Position numbers and translations under genes: made by a program. A DNA stretch of 16,319 nt from Bacillota bacterium (GTDB lineage: Bacteria; Bacillota; Clostridia; Oscillospirales; Oscillospiraceae), in assembly GCA_023393155.1 (NCBI GenBank), contig JAEWML010000193.1:1-16319 (forward strand), read 5' to 3'. Position 1 is the stretch's first letter. Each line of letters starts with the position of its first letter. Under the pieces are notes generated by a model, which was given only the letters and a program-made list of their open reading frames with translations, did no database searches and had not been told where the DNA came from. Shown in pieces: positions 1 to 6,888 of the stretch.

Positions 1-2
1 GA

Positions 3-95
3 ATTGACTTTGAGCGTCTTCTTACCTGCGCCAGATACGTCAAAGAGCGGGTGGACGGCTGCTTCAGCGGGCACCAGATCAACCTCGGCGCGTAA
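3..95 (+). CDS. C-terminal tail of an HMG-CoA-lyase-like (HMGL family) protein, partial
   Basis: An open frame enters from the left edge and ends in TAA after 30 codons. It reads ID-F-E-R-L-L-x-x-A-R-x-V and closes with GCFSGHQINLGA. The pattern of Ile-Asp, a Leu-Leu pair, then an Ala-Arg helix resembles the last helix of HMG-CoA lyase and related pyruvate-carboxyltransferase family enzymes. The rest of the gene, including the catalytic TIM barrel, is outside the window, so the assignment rests on this short tail only. It ends 63 bases before the dehydratase large subunit with no terminator between them, which suggests one operon. If the call is right, it would carry out an aldol-type C-C bond cleavage or condensation on a branched acid thioester. 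Family moderately likely, substrate unknown. Confidence 0.4.
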   Translation: MDFERLLTCARYVKERVDGCFSGHQINLGA

Positions 96-158
96 AAATT
101 ATAAAAATACAGGCCCCGCTTTTAAAACGAAGAAACAGGGCCTTTGGGGAGGCAGCTT

Positions 159-1412
159 ATGGGAAAGACACTTGCTGAAAAAATTCTTGCTCATTGCAGC
201 GAGACGCCCGGCCTCAGCGCCGGGGATATTGTAACTGCCCACGTGGACTGTCTGATGATGGACGACGCCTTGGGCCCGTGGTTCGTGGACAAGCCGTTTC
301 AGGAGTTGGGGGGCAAGGTCAAACATCCGGACAACGTGGTGGTCATTTCAGACCACTATTGCCCCACCAGCAACGTGGACCACGCGGAAAACGTAGCGGC
401 GGCAAGGCACTGGAGCCAGCGGCATGGCGTGGCCTATTACGAAGGAATCGGCCCCTGCCACCAGATTCTGGCGGAGGAGGGCTACGATGTGCCCGGCACG
501 GTGCTGGTGGGCACGGATTCCCACACCTGCACCGCAGGCGCCTTCGGGTGCTTTGGCACCGGCATCGGCTCCACCGAGGCGGCGGGCGTCCTCCACACGG
601 GAACCGTTTGGCTGCGGGTTCCCGAATCCGTCCGGATTGTGTGGGAGGGGGTTCTCCCTCGACGGGTCATGCCCAAGGACCTGATTCTCAAAACTATCGG
701 AGATCTGGGCCACGCCGGAGCCACCTATATGGCTATGGAATTTGTGGGTTCCACCATTCAAAACATGGAGATGGACGGGCGCATGTGCCTGAGCAACATG
801 GCCGTGGAGGCGGGAGCTAAGGCGGGGCTGATTGCGGCGGACGAAAAAACCATGACATATCTCAGGGCCACCGGCAGAGCCTATCCCTTCAAGGCTTTTA
901 CAAGCGATTCCGATGCAATTTACAAAAGAGAGCTTTCCTACCGCGCTGAGGAACTGTCGCCGCAGGTGGCCTGCCCCCATGTGGTGGACAACGTGCATCC
1001 CATTGAGGCCGTGGCCGGGCTGGAAATTCATCAGGCCTATATCGGCTCCTGCACCGGCGGGCGGCTGGAGGATTTAGCGGCAGCCGCCGAGGTGCTCAAG
1101 GGAAAAAAGGCAGCCAAAAACATTCGGCTTCTGGTTTCTCCCGGCTCCAGCCGGGTTTACCGGCAGGCCATGGAAGCGGGCATTCTTCAAACGCTGATGG
1201 AGGCCGGGGCCTCCATTCTGGCCCCCACCTGCGGAGCCTGCGTGGGCCTGCACTCCGGCGTAATGCCCGCCAACGAGCGGTGCGTTTCCACCACGAACCG
1301 CAATTTCAGGGGCCGCATGGGAAGCTATGACTCCGAGGTGTATCTGGCCTCGCCCGCCACGGTGGCCGCATCTGCCGTTGAGGGCCGTCTGGCAGACCCG
1401 CGGAACGACTGA
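159..1412 (+). CDS. Aconitase-family dehydratase large subunit (LeuC-like)
   Basis: This 417-residue protein is the [4Fe-4S] large subunit of a two-part hydro-lyase that isomerises or dehydrates a hydroxy di- or tricarboxylate. It has the usual length for the short LeuC/homoaconitase/dimethylmalate-dehydratase clade. The three cluster ligands are Cys298 (SCTGGR), Cys358 and Cys361 (CGAC), with the canonical 59- and 2-residue gaps. GTDSHTC, PGSSRVY and the final SPATVAASA segment are also family signatures. I chose ATG 159 because GGGGAGG lies 6 bases upstream; an in-frame TTG at 144 would overlap that site. The small subunit starts 15 bases after the stop. No leuB follows and the upstream gene does not end like a LeuA with its regulatory domain, so a role in leucine synthesis is not supported. 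Candidates include 2,3-dimethylmalate, citramalate or a related acid. Family certain, substrate unresolved. Confidence 0.9.
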   Translation: MGKTLAEKILAHCSETPGLSAGDIVTAHVDCLMMDDALGPWFVDKPFQELGGKVKHPDNVVVISDHYCPTSNVDHAENVAAARHWSQRHGVAYYEGIGPCHQILAEEGYDVPGTVLVGTDSHTCTAGAFGCFGTGIGSTEAAGVLHTGTVWLRVPESVRIVWEGVLPRRVMPKDLILKTIGDLGHAGATYMAMEFVGSTIQNMEMDGRMCLSNMAVEAGAKAGLIAADEKTMTYLRATGRAYPFKAFTSDSDAIYKRELSYRAEELSPQVACPHVVDNVHPIEAVAGLEIHQAYIGSCTGGRLEDLAAAAEVLKGKKAAKNIRLLVSPGSSRVYRQAMEAGILQTLMEAGASILAPTCGACVGLHSGVMPANERCVSTTNRNFRGRMGSYDSEVYLASPATVAASAVEGRLADPRND

Positions 1413-1427
1413 CAGGGAGGGACGGAT

Positions 1428-1925
1428 ATGAGCAGCTTCAGCATTTGCGGAAAGGTGCACCGCTTTGGAGAAAACATTAACACGGACCTGATCTCTCCGG
1501 CCAACTACATCGGCAAGGGAGACGACATCATGATCGCCCACACCATGGAGGGCGCGGATCCGGACTTCTCCAAGAAGGTCCGCCCAGGGGATATTATTGT
1601 GGCGGGCGAAAACTTCGGGCCCGGCTCCAGCCGGGAAACAGCCCCTTTTGTTATAAAGGGCAGCGGAATTTCCTGCGTGGTGGCTAAGTCCTTTGCCCGT
1701 ATTTTTTATCGAAACGCCATTAACATTGGCCTGCCGGTTTTAATCTTGGACGAGGTGGAGCAAATTGAGGCCGGAGACGAGCTGGCAATTGACCCTCTGG
1801 AGGGAATTATTCGAAACCACACAAAAAACGAGGAATACCGCTGCAAGCCGCTGCCCCGGAATATTCTTGAAATTGTGAAGGACGGCGGACTGATTGCCCA
1901 CCTGAAAAAGCAAAGCGGGAAATAA
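1428..1925 (+). CDS. Aconitase-family dehydratase small subunit (LeuD-like)
   Basis: This 165-residue protein is the swivelling small subunit that pairs with the preceding large subunit in the cytoplasm. It opens with the family pattern G-x-V-x-x-F-G-x-N-I-N-T-D, then has NFGPGSSRE at about residues 62-70 and the [19 protein letters not shown] block near residues 87-105. Most relatives have Cys where this protein has Pro65 in the NFGxGSSRE box. The substrate-discriminating loop after the first strand reads YIGK (27-30). That differs from the YLRT and YLVY types that I recall for methanogen homoaconitase and isopropylmalate isomerase, so neither can be copied over as a name. GGGAGG at 1415-1420 sits 7 bases before the ATG. 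The stop codon lies inside the first terminator hairpin. Family very likely, substrate unknown. Confidence 0.88.
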   Translation: MSSFSICGKVHRFGENINTDLISPANYIGKGDDIMIAHTMEGADPDFSKKVRPGDIIVAGENFGPGSSRETAPFVIKGSGISCVVAKSFARIFYRNAINIGLPVLILDEVEQIEAGDELAIDPLEGIIRNHTKNEEYRCKPLPRNILEIVKDGGLIAHLKKQSGK

Positions 1926-1959
1926 AGCCCGCGCTTTACCCTTCCCGCCCCGGTTTTTT
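1915..1959 (+). terminator. Intrinsic terminator overlapping the end of the LeuD-like gene
   Basis: The outer stem GCGGGAA (1915-1921) pairs with TTCCCGC (1942-1948). An inner stem TAAAGC (1923-1928) pairs with GCTTTA (1933-1938). Six T residues follow at 1954-1959. The stop codon of the small subunit is inside the structure. Confidence 0.7.
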
Positions 1960-2007
1960 CATAAACCCGGCATTATTTTTCTAAAAAGTGGAATCAAAAC
2001 CGTGTGC

Positions 2008-2042
2008 AGGAGGCGGGCGAAAATTCGCCCGCCTCCTTTCGT
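2008..2042 (+). terminator. Second, stronger hairpin terminator
   Basis: A perfect 14-base inverted repeat, AGGAGGCGGGCGAA (2008-2021) and its complement (2024-2037), is followed by TTCGTTT. Together with the terminator just upstream it closes the dehydratase operon and isolates the regulator region that follows. Confidence 0.75.
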
Positions 2043-2168
2043 TTCAATTTCCGTCTTCGCGCTGTCTTTTAAACATCACCGCAGCAAATGACTTTTTAAC
2101 CAGAAAAAGCATCCATGGCAGGTTAAAAATGTCTTAATATTTTAAATTTTTTGTTAATATTACAAAAC
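2043..2168. other. AT-rich gap upstream of the transporter control region
   Basis: No gene is visible here. Base composition shifts sharply to A+T from about 2120. One near-palindrome, TTTTGT (2149-2154) and ACAAAA (2162-2167) around TAATATT, could be a protein-binding site, somewhat like a Rex or FNR-type box, but the match is loose. The 2043-2496 gap as a whole holds this stretch, the promoter and the palindromes listed separately. Confidence 0.4.
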
Positions 2169-2192
2169 ATATGTGAATTTTTTGTCACATAT
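2169..2192. promoter_or_regulatory. Inverted repeat just upstream of the promoter, possible activator site
   Basis: ATATGTGA (2169-2176) and TCACATAT (2185-2192) are perfect complements separated by 8 bases. The core TGTGA-TCACA resembles a CRP/FNR-type site, but the spacing is 8 rather than the usual 6. Its centre lies about 52 bases before the predicted transcript start, a position compatible with activation. The binding protein is not known. Confidence 0.45.
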
Positions 2193-2197
2193 TACAC

Positions 2198-2226
2198 TTG
2201 AAAACCGCCATTTTACGAATTATATT
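2198..2226 (+). promoter_or_regulatory. Sigma-A type promoter for the regulator/transporter operon
   Basis: TTGAAA (2198-2203) and TATATT (2221-2226) are separated by exactly 17 bases in an AT-rich setting. The transcript would start near 2233 and carry a leader of about 264 bases before the LacI-family gene. The match to the consensus is good in both boxes. Confidence 0.7.
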
Positions 2227-2253
2227 ATTATGAGTACACAAAAGCTTGACGTC

Positions 2254-2279
2254 AGACGAAAGCAGTTCGTCTTTTATTT
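2254..2279 (+). terminator. Terminator-like hairpin in the leader
   Basis: AGACGAA (2254-2260) pairs with TTCGTCT (2266-2272) over a 5-base loop, followed by the T-rich TTTATTT. It lies only about 20 bases after the predicted transcript start. It could act as an early terminator or attenuator, or as a stabilising 5' hairpin. I see no clear competing anti-terminator stem. Confidence 0.4.
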
Positions 2280-2290
2280 GCGTCGGTTGC

Positions 2291-2324
2291 GTGCACGTTC
2301 ACGCATTTTTGCGTGAACGTGCAC
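2291..2324. promoter_or_regulatory. Perfect 15-base inverted repeat, hairpin or operator
   Basis: The arms 2291-2305 (GTGCACGTTCACGCA) and 2310-2324 are exact complements around TTTT. Each arm carries GTGCAC, which resembles half of the palindrome at 2349-2362, so this may be part of an operator cluster. As RNA it would be a very stable stem-loop. There is no T-run after it, so a terminator is unlikely. Confidence 0.6.
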
Positions 2325-2348
2325 TCACATGATTATATGAATATTTAT

Positions 2349-2362
2349 TTGCACCGGTGCAA
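2349..2362. promoter_or_regulatory. LacI-family operator candidate TTGCACCGGTGCAA
   Basis: This is a perfect 14-base palindrome with a central CG step, the usual form of LacI-family operators. It lies 134 bases upstream of the LacI-family gene and downstream of the predicted promoter, where binding would block transcription. Binding by the adjacent regulator is inferred. Confidence 0.55.
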
Positions 2363-2443
2363 ACAGCATTTTACCGCCGAAGCGGCAGGCGCCTGATTTT
2401 TGCAGCTCAAAAGCTTTCTCTGGCGCATGGCTGCCATCGCGGA

Positions 2444-2449
2444 TATAAT
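2444..2449 (+). promoter_or_regulatory. Possible -10 box close to the regulator gene
   Basis: TATAAT is an exact -10 consensus 47 bases before the ATG. The hexamer 17 bases upstream, TGGCGC, is a poor -35 box and there is no TGn extension. A second promoter here would need an activator, or the match is chance. Confidence 0.25.
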
Positions 2450-2496
2450 TTGTCCCATTCCCGCTTGTATCTTTCTGGAAAAAAGAGGAATGATTT

Positions 2497-3522
2497 ATGA
2501 CAACCATTGAATCCATTGCTCAAAAGGCCGGCGTATCCCGCGGAACCGTAGACCGGGTGCTCCATAATCGCGGAAGGGTCAAGGCCGAGACGGTGGAGAA
2601 GGTCTGGGCCGTGATGGATGAGCTGAACTTTCAGCCCAACAGCCTTGGCCGCGCGTTTTATCTTTCCCGCAAGAAAAACAAGATCGGCGTGCTGGTTTCT
2701 CTCCGCGAGCCGGACTTTCAAAGGCTGGTGATGCGCGGTGTCAGCGACGGCATTTCATACGCCCAGCAATACGGTATCCAGACTTTGACGGAATTTGCCC
2801 CGCCTGACGACCAGGCCGCTTATCTGGAGGCCTTGGGCCGCCTGATTGACAGCGATATTCGGGGCCTGGTGCTGCGCGGCATTGAGTCGGAGCAGGTCAA
2901 CGCCCTGCTTCGGCAGCTCACCGCAAAGCAAATTCCCATTATCACCTACAACGCGGACACCGAGGACAAGCTGCGGGACTGCTTTGTCGGGCAGGACTCC
3001 TATAAGAGCGGCGCCTGCGCGGCGTTTTTAATGCAGCAGATTTCTCCGGAAAAAGGACGCACGCTGATTATAGGCGTGGATCGGCTCCATTTTTCCAGCG
3101 AGGAACGAATCCACGGCTTCATCGATCACATCCGGAATTTCCCGGGCGGGGAAATGGAGCTGGCCCCCGTGGTTTACAGCCAGGGCAATCATGATATTTC
3201 CTATCGGCTTACCTGTGCCGAGATTGAGCAGTCGCCCGGGCTGACGGGCATCTTCGTCAGCGGCGCGGGCCTCAGCGGCGCCGCCCACGCCGTGGATGAC
3301 GCCGGACTTTCCGGAAAGATTAAGGTGGTGGGCTTTGACTCCACCGATTCCAACGTGGCCTGCATGAAAAAAGGGACCGTGCAGTTCCTCATTGAGCAGG
3401 ACCCTTATCTGCAAGGTTATAAATCCGTTCAGCTTTTGGTGGACGCGATTTTTCAGGACCGTCCGGTGGAAACGGCATATTACGACACGGGAATTCAAAT
3501 CAAAACCCTCTATAATTGCTGA
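2497..3522 (+). CDS. LacI-family transcriptional regulator
   Basis: This 341-residue DNA-binding regulator has the standard LacI layout and length. The N-terminal helix-turn-helix spans about residues 3-25 (IESIAQKAGVSRGTVDRVL), a hinge follows at about 45-55 (FQPNSLGRA), and a periplasmic-binding-protein-like effector domain starts near IGVLVS at residue 63. The recognition helix reads RGTVDRVLHNRG instead of the commoner TVSRVLN, as in LacI members with sugar-ABC-type sensor domains. AGAGGA (2484-2489) precedes the ATG by 7 bases. It heads the transporter genes, with a hairpin but no clear terminator between. The palindromes at 2291-2362 are likely autoregulatory operators. The natural effector is probably the transported acid or its metabolite; that is inference. 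Confidence 0.9.
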   Translation: MTTIESIAQKAGVSRGTVDRVLHNRGRVKAETVEKVWAVMDELNFQPNSLGRAFYLSRKKNKIGVLVSLREPDFQRLVMRGVSDGISYAQQYGIQTLTEFAPPDDQAAYLEALGRLIDSDIRGLVLRGIESEQVNALLRQLTAKQIPIITYNADTEDKLRDCFVGQDSYKSGACAAFLMQQISPEKGRTLIIGVDRLHFSSEERIHGFIDHIRNFPGGEMELAPVVYSQGNHDISYRLTCAEIEQSPGLTGIFVSGAGLSGAAHAVDDAGLSGKIKVVGFDSTDSNVACMKKGTVQFLIEQDPYLQGYKSVQLLVDAIFQDRPVETAYYDTGIQIKTLYNC

Positions 3523-3556
3523 GGCGTTTTTCGGTTTCCGCGGTTTTACCCGGTTA

Positions 3557-3582
3557 ATTTCAGCAGACCGGCCTGCTGAAAT
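3557..3582 (+). other. Intercistronic hairpin between regulator and tctB
   Basis: ATTTCAGCAG (3557-3566) is perfectly complementary to CTGCTGAAAT (3573-3582) with a 6-base loop. GGATTTTAG follows, which is not a true T-run, so partial termination or an mRNA processing and stability element is more likely than a full stop. It would let the regulator and the transporter be expressed at different levels. Confidence 0.55.
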
Positions 3583-3653
3583 GGATTTTAGCTCTTACGC
3601 AACACTTTTCCAACGCGCAGCAGACTGTTATGTGATTGAAAGGAGGGAAGTTT

Positions 3654-4160
3654 ATGAAAAAAGTGATCCGAAGCACCAACGACCTTGTATTGGCGGCGGT
3701 GATGGGCGTCCTGTCCATTTTTCTGCTGACCAGCAAGCACATCATCACCGGCGTGGAAAACGGCCTTGGCGGCATGTGGGCGCAAGCCAGCACCTATATT
3801 CATCTTCTGGCAGCGATTATGCTGGGGCTGTGCATTTTGCAGTTGATTTACGCTATCAACTTCAAGCGGGACGGCGAGCATCATGCAATCGCAATCCCCA
3901 TCTCCAAGGAAATCGTCATCACTGCGGCGGCCTTGGTTCTCTATGCGCTGCTTCTGCCTGTGCTGACGTTTTTCCCCTGCACCCTGGTGCTGAATATCGT
4001 CCTGTGCGGCACCTTTGCTATGAAGGAGAATCAGGGGGATTCCGAAAAAGCGGGAAAGCTGCCCAAAAAGCAGGTTATCTCCATCGTCGTCTATTCTGTG
4101 GTTCTGACCGTTGCTCTGTGGATCGTGTTTACCCAGCTTCTCAAGTGTATCCTTCCCTAA
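3654..4160 (+). CDS. tctB: Tripartite tricarboxylate transporter small membrane subunit TctB
   Basis: This 168-residue integral membrane protein has the size and topology of the TctB (DUF1468) subunit. Hydrophobic segments lie at about residues 10-26, 49-68, 85-103, 105-121 and 140-160, with a charged loop (KENQGDSEKAGK) near 125-136. The sequence itself is weakly conserved in this family, so the call rests on topology plus its place directly before tctC and tctA. It acts in the cytoplasmic membrane as partner of TctA in solute import driven by an ion gradient. AGGAGG at 3641-3646 is 7 bases before the chosen ATG; an in-frame TTG at 3636 lies upstream of that site and is not the start. Confidence 0.85.
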   Translation: MKKVIRSTNDLVLAAVMGVLSIFLLTSKHIITGVENGLGGMWAQASTYIHLLAAIMLGLCILQLIYAINFKRDGEHHAIAIPISKEIVITAAALVLYALLLPVLTFFPCTLVLNIVLCGTFAMKENQGDSEKAGKLPKKQVISIVVYSVVLTVALWIVFTQLLKCILP

Positions 4161-4209
4161 ACGGGGGTTTTGGATAAAGAAATTAATTTAAGGAAATGAG
4201 GAAACATAC

Positions 4210-5232
4210 ATGAAAAAGGTTATGTCATTTGCGCTTGCATCTGCGATGCTGGCAGGAATTCTGACCGGCTGCGGCGGAAACAGCGCAGGCAGCAGCGCCA
4301 GCACCGCCGGCAGCACCGGCAGCGGCTCCGCCGCTCTGGATTATCCCACCAAAAATGTTCAGATTGTCATTCCCTACGCTCCCGGCGGCGGCTCCGACAA
4401 CCTGGTTCGCGGCGTTATTCAGTATCTGGATCTGGGCGCTTCCGCGGTTGCAATCAACGTGGAGGGCGCTTCCGGCTACATCGGCGCGCTGCAGGGCTTT
4501 AACAGCTCCAACGACGGCTATACCATTATGACCCACAACGAGATGGACCTGATCTCCTACTCCATGAGCGGACAGGCTCAGGAGCCCCTGTACGAGGATC
4601 TGGAGTACATCTGCGACGTTGTGACCGACTACAATCTGCTGTGCACCAGCCCCGCCACCGGCTGGACCACCGCGCAGGAGGCCATTGATTACATCAACGC
4701 CAATCCCGGCACCGTGACCGTGGGCTGCACCGGCTCCAATAACGTCAACTACGGCACCACCATGGAGCTGCTGAAGGCCATGGGCATTTATGACAAGGTC
4801 ACCATCGTACCTTACGACGGCGGCGCCGCCAGCGAAACTGCACTGCAGGGCGGCCACATCCAGTTGGAGATCAACTCTCTGGCCGACACCTCCGCTTACA
4901 TCGCGGCCGACACCAACGTGCCCCTGCTGGTGTGCAACGACGAGCGCATTGACGCGCTCACCGACGTGCCCAGCACCGTTGAGGCAGGCTATAACGTGAC
5001 CTACGGCAAGCCCCGCGGCTTCTTTGCCCCCAAGGGCACCGATCCCGCCGTTCTGGAGTACATTTCCGCCAAGATGAAGGAAGTCTGCGAGAAGCCCGAA
5101 TTTGTGGATGCCATGGCTAACCTGGGCTTCACCGTGTCTTATGTGGACGGCCCCGCCGCCAAGGTTCGCGCGCTTGCCTGGGCGGAAAGCCTGACCCCCA
5201 TCTTTGCAGACATGGCACAGATTGCCGGCTAA
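4210..5232 (+). CDS. tctC: Tripartite tricarboxylate transporter solute receptor TctC (lipoprotein)
   Basis: This 340-residue extracytoplasmic receptor captures the organic acid for TctAB. It has a lipoprotein signal peptide with the lipobox LTGC ending at Cys21, a Gly/Ser/Ala linker at about 22-43, then the mature domain beginning YPTKNVQIVIPYAPGGGSDN, which is the TctC/Bug-family signature. The later segments G-x-x-GSNNVNYGTT, PYDGG and PRGFFAPKGTDPAV are also typical. As a Gram-positive protein it would be tethered to the outer face of the membrane. Codon choice is strongly biased to C- and G-ending codons, more than in the regulator, which suggests high expression. The ligand cannot be read from sequence: the family covers citrate, other di- and tricarboxylates, and aromatic and sugar acids. 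Confidence 0.93.
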   Translation: MKKVMSFALASAMLAGILTGCGGNSAGSSASTAGSTGSGSAALDYPTKNVQIVIPYAPGGGSDNLVRGVIQYLDLGASAVAINVEGASGYIGALQGFNSSNDGYTIMTHNEMDLISYSMSGQAQEPLYEDLEYICDVVTDYNLLCTSPATGWTTAQEAIDYINANPGTVTVGCTGSNNVNYGTTMELLKAMGIYDKVTIVPYDGGAASETALQGGHIQLEINSLADTSAYIAADTNVPLLVCNDERIDALTDVPSTVEAGYNVTYGKPRGFFAPKGTDPAVLEYISAKMKEVCEKPEFVDAMANLGFTVSYVDGPAAKVRALAWAESLTPIFADMAQIAG

Positions 5233-5275
5233 ACACTATACTATCCTGCGCAGACAGGAAAGGGAGGGCTCTTGA

Positions 5276-6766
5276 TTGTCGACAATCATCCTTGGCTTTC
5301 AGTATATCTTCAGTGACCCCATGACCATCGCGTTGCTTCTGCTGGGCATCTTCGTCGGAATTATTTTTGGCAGTATCCCCGGTCTTACCGCAACGCTCGG
5401 CGTTACCCTGTTTATTCCCTTTACCTATGTCATGTCGCCGGTTCAGGGCCTGACGATGCTGATTGCCGTCTATGTGGGCGGCATCAGCGGCGGTTTGATT
5501 ACGGCCACATTAATTAACATCCCCGGTACTCCGTCGTCCATTTACACCTGCTTCGACGGATATCCCATGACGAAAAACGGCAAACCTACACAGGCTTTGG
5601 CCATTGGCGTCTTCTGCTCCCTTGTGGGCGGCACCTTCTCTTCGTTTGCCCTGATGGCAATTGCGCCTCAGCTTGCAAAAATCTCTCTGAGCTTTGGTAG
5701 CTGGGAGTATTTCTCCGTGGCTGTGATGGGCCTGTCGGTGGTGGTGGCCATGTGCTCCGACTCCATGATCAAGGGCCTGATGGGCGCTATGTTCGGTCTG
5801 ATGCTGGGCGGTATCGGCATCGATTCCATCAGCGGCGTGTCCCGCCTCACCTTCGGCTTCTGGCAGCTTCAGGCCGGTATCTCTTCTACCGCGCTGATGA
5901 TGGGCCTGTTTGCCATCACTGAGGTCTTCAACCAGTCTTTGGAGCTGCACAAGCCCCGCCCCAAAATTCACTTCGCAAAAACCACGCTGATTCCGCCCTT
6001 TTCCGAGATGAAAACAAGCTGGAAGGCTGTGGGCATCGGCTGCGTGGTGGGCACCGGCATCGGCATTCTGCCCGGTATCGGGCAGAACGCCTCCACCCTG
6101 ATTTCCTACAATCTGGCCCGCACCGTCTCCAAGACGCCGGAGATGTTCGGTCACGGCTGTCCCGAGGGCATTGCCGCCTCCGAATCCTCCAACAACGCCA
6201 CCAACGGCGGCGCGCTGATCCCCCTGGTCTGCCTGGGCATCCCCGGCGACCTGACCACCTCCGCCCTGATTGGCGGATTGATGATTCACGGCCTTCAGCC
6301 CGGCCCCCTGCTGTACAGCGAGCATCCGGAGCTGGTGGGCGGCATCATGGTGGCCTACTTCCTGGCAAACGTTGTGATGTACGTGATGGAGCTGGGCCTG
6401 ATGAAGGCGTTCGTCCGTATGGTCAACGTGAAGCTATCCTATCTGTTCCCCGCCATCGTGGCATGCTGCGTCCTGGGCGTGTATACCCTGAACAACCGCA
6501 TGTTCGACGTGTGGGTGATGATTATCTTCGGCTTTGTGGGCTATTTTCTCATCTGCCTCGGCATCGACATGGCGCCCGTGATTCTGGGCTTCATTCTCGG
6601 GCCGCTGATTGAGAAATATATGCGCATGGCCCTGATCGCCTCCAGTGGCGAATGGGGACAGATTGCCACCCGTCCCGTGGCCGTGTTCTTCGTGGTGGTC
6701 GCGATTCTCTTTGTGGTGGTTCCCATCGTCCGGAAGTTGCTGATTCTCACCAAAAAAACGACATAA
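5276..6766 (+). CDS. tctA: Tripartite tricarboxylate transporter large membrane subunit TctA
   Basis: This 496-residue polytopic membrane protein is the transport channel subunit and has the normal TctA length. Its two inverted repeats are marked by GSIPGLTATLGVTLFIPFTY near residue 32 and GTGIGILPGIGQNAS near residue 260. The family motifs INIPGTPSSIYTCFDGYPMT and ASESSNNATNGGALIPL are intact. The start is TTG 5276, with GGAGGG ending at 5268 and 7 bases of spacing; no ATG start fits. It lies 43 bases after tctC. The gene order B-C-A after a regulator is common for this transporter. Transport is driven by the proton or sodium gradient, which is family knowledge. Confidence 0.95.
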   Translation: MSTIILGFQYIFSDPMTIALLLLGIFVGIIFGSIPGLTATLGVTLFIPFTYVMSPVQGLTMLIAVYVGGISGGLITATLINIPGTPSSIYTCFDGYPMTKNGKPTQALAIGVFCSLVGGTFSSFALMAIAPQLAKISLSFGSWEYFSVAVMGLSVVVAMCSDSMIKGLMGAMFGLMLGGIGIDSISGVSRLTFGFWQLQAGISSTALMMGLFAITEVFNQSLELHKPRPKIHFAKTTLIPPFSEMKTSWKAVGIGCVVGTGIGILPGIGQNASTLISYNLARTVSKTPEMFGHGCPEGIAASESSNNATNGGALIPLVCLGIPGDLTTSALIGGLMIHGLQPGPLLYSEHPELVGGIMVAYFLANVVMYVMELGLMKAFVRMVNVKLSYLFPAIVACCVLGVYTLNNRMFDVWVMIIFGFVGYFLICLGIDMAPVILGFILGPLIEKYMRMALIASSGEWGQIATRPVAVFFVVVAILFVVVPIVRKLLILTKKTT

Positions 6767-6780
6767 AGCCCTTTCGGGCT
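6767..6780 (+). terminator. Short hairpin directly after tctA
   Basis: AGCCC (6767-6771) pairs with GGGCT (6776-6780) around TTTC. The following ACTCGTTCGT is only weakly T-rich, so this is at best a leaky terminator. Confidence 0.35.
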
Positions 6781-6797
6781 ACTCGTTCGTAAGCACA

Positions 6798-6866
6798 GAC
6801 AGGCAGCCGGGCCCGCTGCTATTGCAAAGAAGCACTCTTTGCAGCGCCGTGTCCCGGCTGCCTGTC
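6798..6866. other. Long stem-loop between tctA and the YcxB-like gene
   Basis: The 14-base arms GACAGGCAGCCGGG (6798-6811) and CCCGGCTGCCTGTC (6853-6866) are perfect complements. Inside them TGCAAAG (6823-6829) pairs with CTTTGCA (6837-6843), giving a two-tier structure. GCTGC at 6815-6819 could instead pair with GCAGC at 6841-6845, so the inner part can fold in two ways. The bases after it, CTTGTTAAAATT, give a weak T-run. It may be a terminator, a processing site or an attenuator separating transporter from enzyme expression. Confidence 0.6.
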
Positions 6867-6888
6867 CTTGTTAAAATTGGAGTGACCG

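Noticed and set aside
159..1925. Leucine biosynthesis leuCD
   Set aside because: No leuA-type regulatory domain end, no leuB, and an atypical substrate loop in the small subunit; the gene symbols are left empty.
2169..2192. Classic CRP site
   Set aside because: The half-sites match but the spacer is 8 bases instead of 6, so it is reported only as an inverted repeat of unknown partner.
3392..4177. + strand open frame overlapping the end of the regulator and all of tctB in another frame
   Set aside because: tctB has a strong ribosome binding site and the expected membrane topology; the alternative frame is charged and Cys/His-rich with no family pattern.
5510..6325. - strand open frame opposite tctA, rich in Gly, Gln and His
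   Set aside because: The composition is typical of reading a membrane-protein gene backwards, and there is no start signal.
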